Shown: positions 6,390-8,532 of the stretch, piece by piece
Layout: the number at the start of each line of letters is the position of its first letter
Position numbering within the stretch: position 1 is the first letter of the stretch
NCBI GenBank assembly: GCA_017437705.1
Contig: JAFRYJ010000237.1
Location: 1 to 8,532 of the forward strand
DNA from: Lachnospiraceae bacterium
GTDB lineage: Bacteria; Bacillota_A; Clostridia; Lachnospirales; Lachnospiraceae
DNA length: 8,532 bases
Reading direction: 5' to 3'
The notes under the pieces: generated by a model
Told to the model about the DNA's origin: nothing
What the model saw: only the letters and a program-made list of their open reading frames with translations
Databases searched by the model: none
Made by a program: the position numbers and the translations under genes

Positions 6390-7515
6390 TTATTCTCTGA
6401 TGTCCGGCCTTCCCAGGCTCTCCCACTTAAGGTACGCATTTATGAATCTGTCTATATCGCCGTCCATTACGGCCGTAACGTTGGCGTATTCCTCCCCGGT
6501 CCTCAGATCCTTTACCAGCTTGTAGGGCTGCATTACGTATGAACGGATCTGGCTGCCGAAGGCGTTGTCGACTATGTCGCCCCTGATGTCCGAGAGCTTC
6601 TCCGCATTCTCCTGCTCCTTAAGGAGAAGGAGCTTGGCCTTCAGCATCTGCATGGCCTTGTCCTTGTTCTGGAACTGTGACCTCTCGTTCTGGCACGTTA
6701 CAACGATGCCCGTGGGGAAATGGGTGATACGTATGGCGGACGATGTCTTGTTTATATGCTGTCCGCCGGCACCGCTGGAGCGGTACGTATCGATCCTGAT
6801 ATCCTCGTCGTTTATCTCGATGTCCACATCCTCCGTGATCTCCGGCATAACGTCGCAGGAGGAGAATGATGTCTGCCTCTTTCCGTTGGCGTTGAAGGGG
6901 GAGATGCGCACCAGCCTGTGCACTCCCTTTTCAGAACGCATGTAGCCGTAGGCGTTCTCGCCGTTTATCTGCAGAGTGACGGACTTGATGCCCGCCTCAT
7001 CGCCGTCCAGAAGGTCCAGCACCTCCACGGTAAAGCCCTTGCGCTCCGCCCATCTGGTGTACATCCTGTACAGCATCTGGGTCCAGTCGCAGGCCTCCGT
7101 TCCGCCGGCGCCCGCATGCAGCGTGATGATGGCGTTGTCCCTGTCGTACTCTCCGGTAAGCAGGGTCCTGATCTTCAGGCTGTCGAAGTCTTCTTTAAAG
7201 GCTTCGAAGGTCTCCTGCACCTCGGGCACGAGGCTCTCGTCATCTTCCTCGTTGGCCATTTCTATGAGTGTGGCCGTGTCTTCAAATTTCGTCTTAAGCT
7301 CGTCAAACTCGGCGACCGTATCCTTCAGGCCCTTGAGTTCTTTCACCAGCATATGGGCCTTCTCGTTATCGTCCCATATGCCCGGCTCCTCCAGGGTCCT
7401 CTCCAGCTCTTCTATTCTGGAAAGCTTTCCCGCTAAGTTAAAGTGAATCCCTCAATTCGTTCATGGGACCCTCGTAATTGTTCAATTCTACCTGATAAGA
7501 ATCGAGAATTACCAT
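6390..7515 (-). CDS. prfB: Peptide chain release factor 2 (RF2), expressed by +1 frameshift
   Basis: RF2 recognises UGA and UAA in the ribosomal A site and triggers peptide release. The gene is in two frames: codons 1-25 run from ATG at 7515 to CTT at 7443-7441 and meet an in-frame TAA. Skipping the T at 7440 continues in the +1 frame from 7439 to TAA at 6390, giving 374 residues. In the joined protein the stop-codon-reading SPF tripeptide falls at 205-207 and the catalytic GGQ at 250-252, the same numbers as in E. coli RF2, which supports the junction. The conserved ISPFNANGKRQTSF and GAGGQHINKT blocks are intact, and position 246 is Ser. A plain start at the first downstream ATG (7352) would lose 54 N-terminal residues. 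The start at 7515 has a modest GGTGA ribosome binding site (7524-7520). hom follows after 16 nt. Identity is certain. Confidence 0.97.
7437..7455 (-). promoter_or_regulatory. prfB programmed +1 frameshift site with UAA stop
   Basis: On the minus strand the site is an SD-like TTGAGGG (7455-7449), then ATTCA, then CTT TAA C (7443-7437). The AGG codon lies three codons before CTT, the same register as the stimulatory AGGGGG in E. coli prfB. The slippery CTT and the following C match the canonical CUU-stop-C. The stop is TAA, whereas the usual codon is the RF2-specific UGA. The +1 frame has its own TGA at 7454-7452, just upstream, so the main reading frame cannot be entered from further upstream without slippage. 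In the family, low RF2 slows termination here and favours slippage, giving autoregulation. With UAA, RF1 could also terminate. Confidence 0.93.
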
Positions 7516-7598
7516 GTCATCACCACTTTCTTTTTTAGATTTCCTGAACAGTCAGGATATTTCGCAGAATGATCTGCTCTATTCATATGATGCCTGCA
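7516..7598 (-). other. secA-prfB spacer with three small hairpins
   Basis: This 83-nt gap is the longest non-coding stretch in the window. Read on the minus strand it holds three consecutive short inverted repeats: TGATG-CAGG-CATCA (7601-7588, including the secA stop), GCAGA-TCAT-TCTGC (7577-7564) and TCCTGA-CTGT-TCAGGA (7557-7542). None is followed by a run of T, so none looks like an intrinsic terminator. I see no convincing -35/-10 pair. The repeats may be RNA processing or stability structures, or chance. Confidence 0.45.
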
Positions 7599-8532
7599 TC
7601 AAAGGCTTGCTGCGCCCTTCCTGCCGTGGCACTGCTTGTATTTCTTTCCGGAGCCGCAGGGGCAGGGATCGTTGGGATAGATCTTCTGGTTTGCCCTTTT
7701 CTTCGGAACTCTGGGACCGGAATCGTCCTTGTTCGTTCCGGTGACCTTTGCCACCTGCTCCCTCTCCACCGGCTGCTTCATCTCAAGGTGGCAGAGCATC
7801 TTCGTCGTCTCCTCGGAAATGCCGGCGATCAGTTCGTCGAACATGTCGTAGGATGCGAACCTGTATTCAACAACGGGATCCCTCTGGCCCATGGCCTGGA
7901 GGCCGATGCCCTGGCGCAGCTGCTCCATGTCGTCGATATGGTTCATCCATCTTCTGTCGATGACCTTCAGGAGGATGACCCTCTCGCCCTCTCTCAGCAT
8001 TGCAGGGTCGGGGAATTCTTTATCTTTCTGTTTGTAGAAGATATCCGCTTTGTCCTGGAGCTCCTCTATAAGCTGCTCCCTTGAATATGATGCGTACTTC
8101 CCGGGCGTAAGATCCACGATGGGAACGGGGATCAGATCCACCATGTCCTCGTAGAGCTTCTTCATATCCCATTCTTCATTGGGTATGCCGTTTTCAATTA
8201 CCCTGTCCACGGCGAACTGTACGGCATCATGACGCATCTTGGTGATGACCGGAGTCATATCCTCGCCTTCCAGCACCCTGCGCCTTTCCGCGTATATGAC
8301 CTCTCTCTGCTCGTTGTTTACGCGGTCATATTCCATAAGATTCTTTCTGATGCCGAAGTTGTTGTACTCGACCTTCTCCTGGGCCTTTGCGATGGCGCTG
8401 GTAAGGAGCTTGTGCTCGATGGCCTCGCCCTCCTTGAAGCCAAGGGCGTTGAACATGCCCACCATCCTCTCGGAACCGAAGATCCTCATAAGGTTGTAGT
8501 CAAGAGCAATAAAGAACTTTGATGAACCGGGA
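7599..8532 (-). CDS. secA: Protein translocase ATPase SecA, C-terminal part (5' end outside window)
   Basis: SecA is the cytosolic ATPase motor that drives unfolded preproteins through the SecYEG channel. The reading frame is open to the window edge and supplies the last 310 residues. It enters at PGSSKFF, followed by NLMRIFGSER, a stretch typical of the second ATPase domain. The helical scaffold and wing region follows, including RWMNHIDDMEQLRQGIGL and GQRDPVVEYR at about fragment residues 194-224. A variable linker leads to the zinc-binding tail CPCGSGKKYKQCHG (fragment residues 290-303; ligands C290, C292, C301 and H302), which in other SecA proteins binds SecB or phospholipid. The Walker A and B motifs lie upstream of the window. 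It ends in TGA, 83 nt before prfB, and the order secA-prfB is common in Bacillota. The frame has no damage. Identity is certain; only the length of the complete protein is unknown. Confidence 0.98.
   Translation of the reverse strand, partial: PGSSKFFIALDYNLMRIFGSERMVGMFNALGFKEGEAIEHKLLTSAIAKAQEKVEYNNFGIRKNLMEYDRVNNEQREVIYAERRRVLEGEDMTPVITKMRHDAVQFAVDRVIENGIPNEEWDMKKLYEDMVDLIPVPIVDLTPGKYASYSREQLIEELQDKADIFYKQKDKEFPDPAMLREGERVILLKVIDRRWMNHIDDMEQLRQGIGLQAMGQRDPVVEYRFASYDMFDELIAGISEETTKMLCHLEMKQPVEREQVAKVTGTNKDDSGPRVPKKRANQKIYPNDPCPCGSGKKYKQCHGRKGAASL

Noticed and set aside
5111..6400. A 429-codon open frame on the plus strand lying opposite hom
   Set aside because: It is the mirror of a highly conserved gene on the other strand. 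It spans the hom-lysC overlap, and its translation shows no recognisable family. Long antisense frames are common opposite coding sequence of this base composition.
6374..6439. An upstream in-frame ATG (6439) as the hom start
   Set aside because: It would overlap prfB by about 50 nt and add 22 residues unlike the family, while GTG at 6373 has an excellent SD at the right distance and begins just before the Rossmann strand.
6390..7352. prfB as a simple 320-codon gene starting at ATG 7352
   Set aside because: It would lose 54 N-terminal residues of RF2. The frameshifted reading restores the normal length and the E. coli numbering of SPF and GGQ.
7542..7557. Hairpin TCCTGA-CTGT-TCAGGA as a Rho-independent terminator
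   Set aside because: The stem is only 6 bp and is followed on the minus strand by AAATCTAAAAAAG, with no T tract. The T run exists only on the plus strand, where no gene ends.

Overview
The window is a tightly packed housekeeping region. Every gene I can support lies on the minus strand, so transcription runs from the right end to the left. The genes resemble low-GC Gram-positive lineages (Bacillota, class Clostridia) in family and order: a clostridial-type RNase Z, a RibU-type ECF S component, a YcxB-like protein and the tsaE-tsaB-rimI-tsaD order. Strong purine-rich Shine-Dalgarno (SD) sequences, with frequent AGG (Arg) and ATA (Ile) codons in moderately GC-rich DNA, fit a gut-type clostridium such as Lachnospiraceae or a related family. 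The family-level placement is an inference.

Layout in transcription order: secA (3' part, 8532-7599); an 83-nt spacer with three small hairpins; prfB encoding release factor 2, read through a +1 programmed frameshift (7515-6390); hom, homoserine dehydrogenase (6373-5156); lysC, aspartate kinase (5169-3961), with a probable internal start for a separate regulatory beta subunit (4437-3961); ribU, a riboflavin-type ECF transporter S component (3954-3223); a YcxB-like two-helix membrane protein (3222-2701); tsaE (2697-2251); tsaB (2254-1547); rimI (1557-1090); an RNase Z-like metallo-beta-lactamase protein (1097-180); and tsaD (5' part, 187-1).

The genes form three themes: protein export and translation termination (secA, prfB); entry to the aspartate-family amino acids (hom, lysC); and tRNA maturation (tsaE, tsaB and tsaD for t6A37 synthesis, plus RNase Z for tRNA 3' ends), with rimI among them. 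From prfB onward every junction is an overlap, an abutment or a gap of at most 16 nt, so one transcript with translational coupling is likely. No stretch over 300 bases lacks a gene, and I see no terminator, tRNA, rRNA, CRISPR array or mobile element.

I did not find a new multi-gene system. The most notable points are a prfB frameshift site with UAA in place of the usual UGA, a well-formed internal ribosome binding site and GTG start in lysC, an RNase Z with altered signature motifs inside the t6A operon, a homoserine dehydrogenase whose C-terminal regulatory domain lacks the usual ACT signature, and a riboflavin transporter gene with no room for its own FMN riboswitch.
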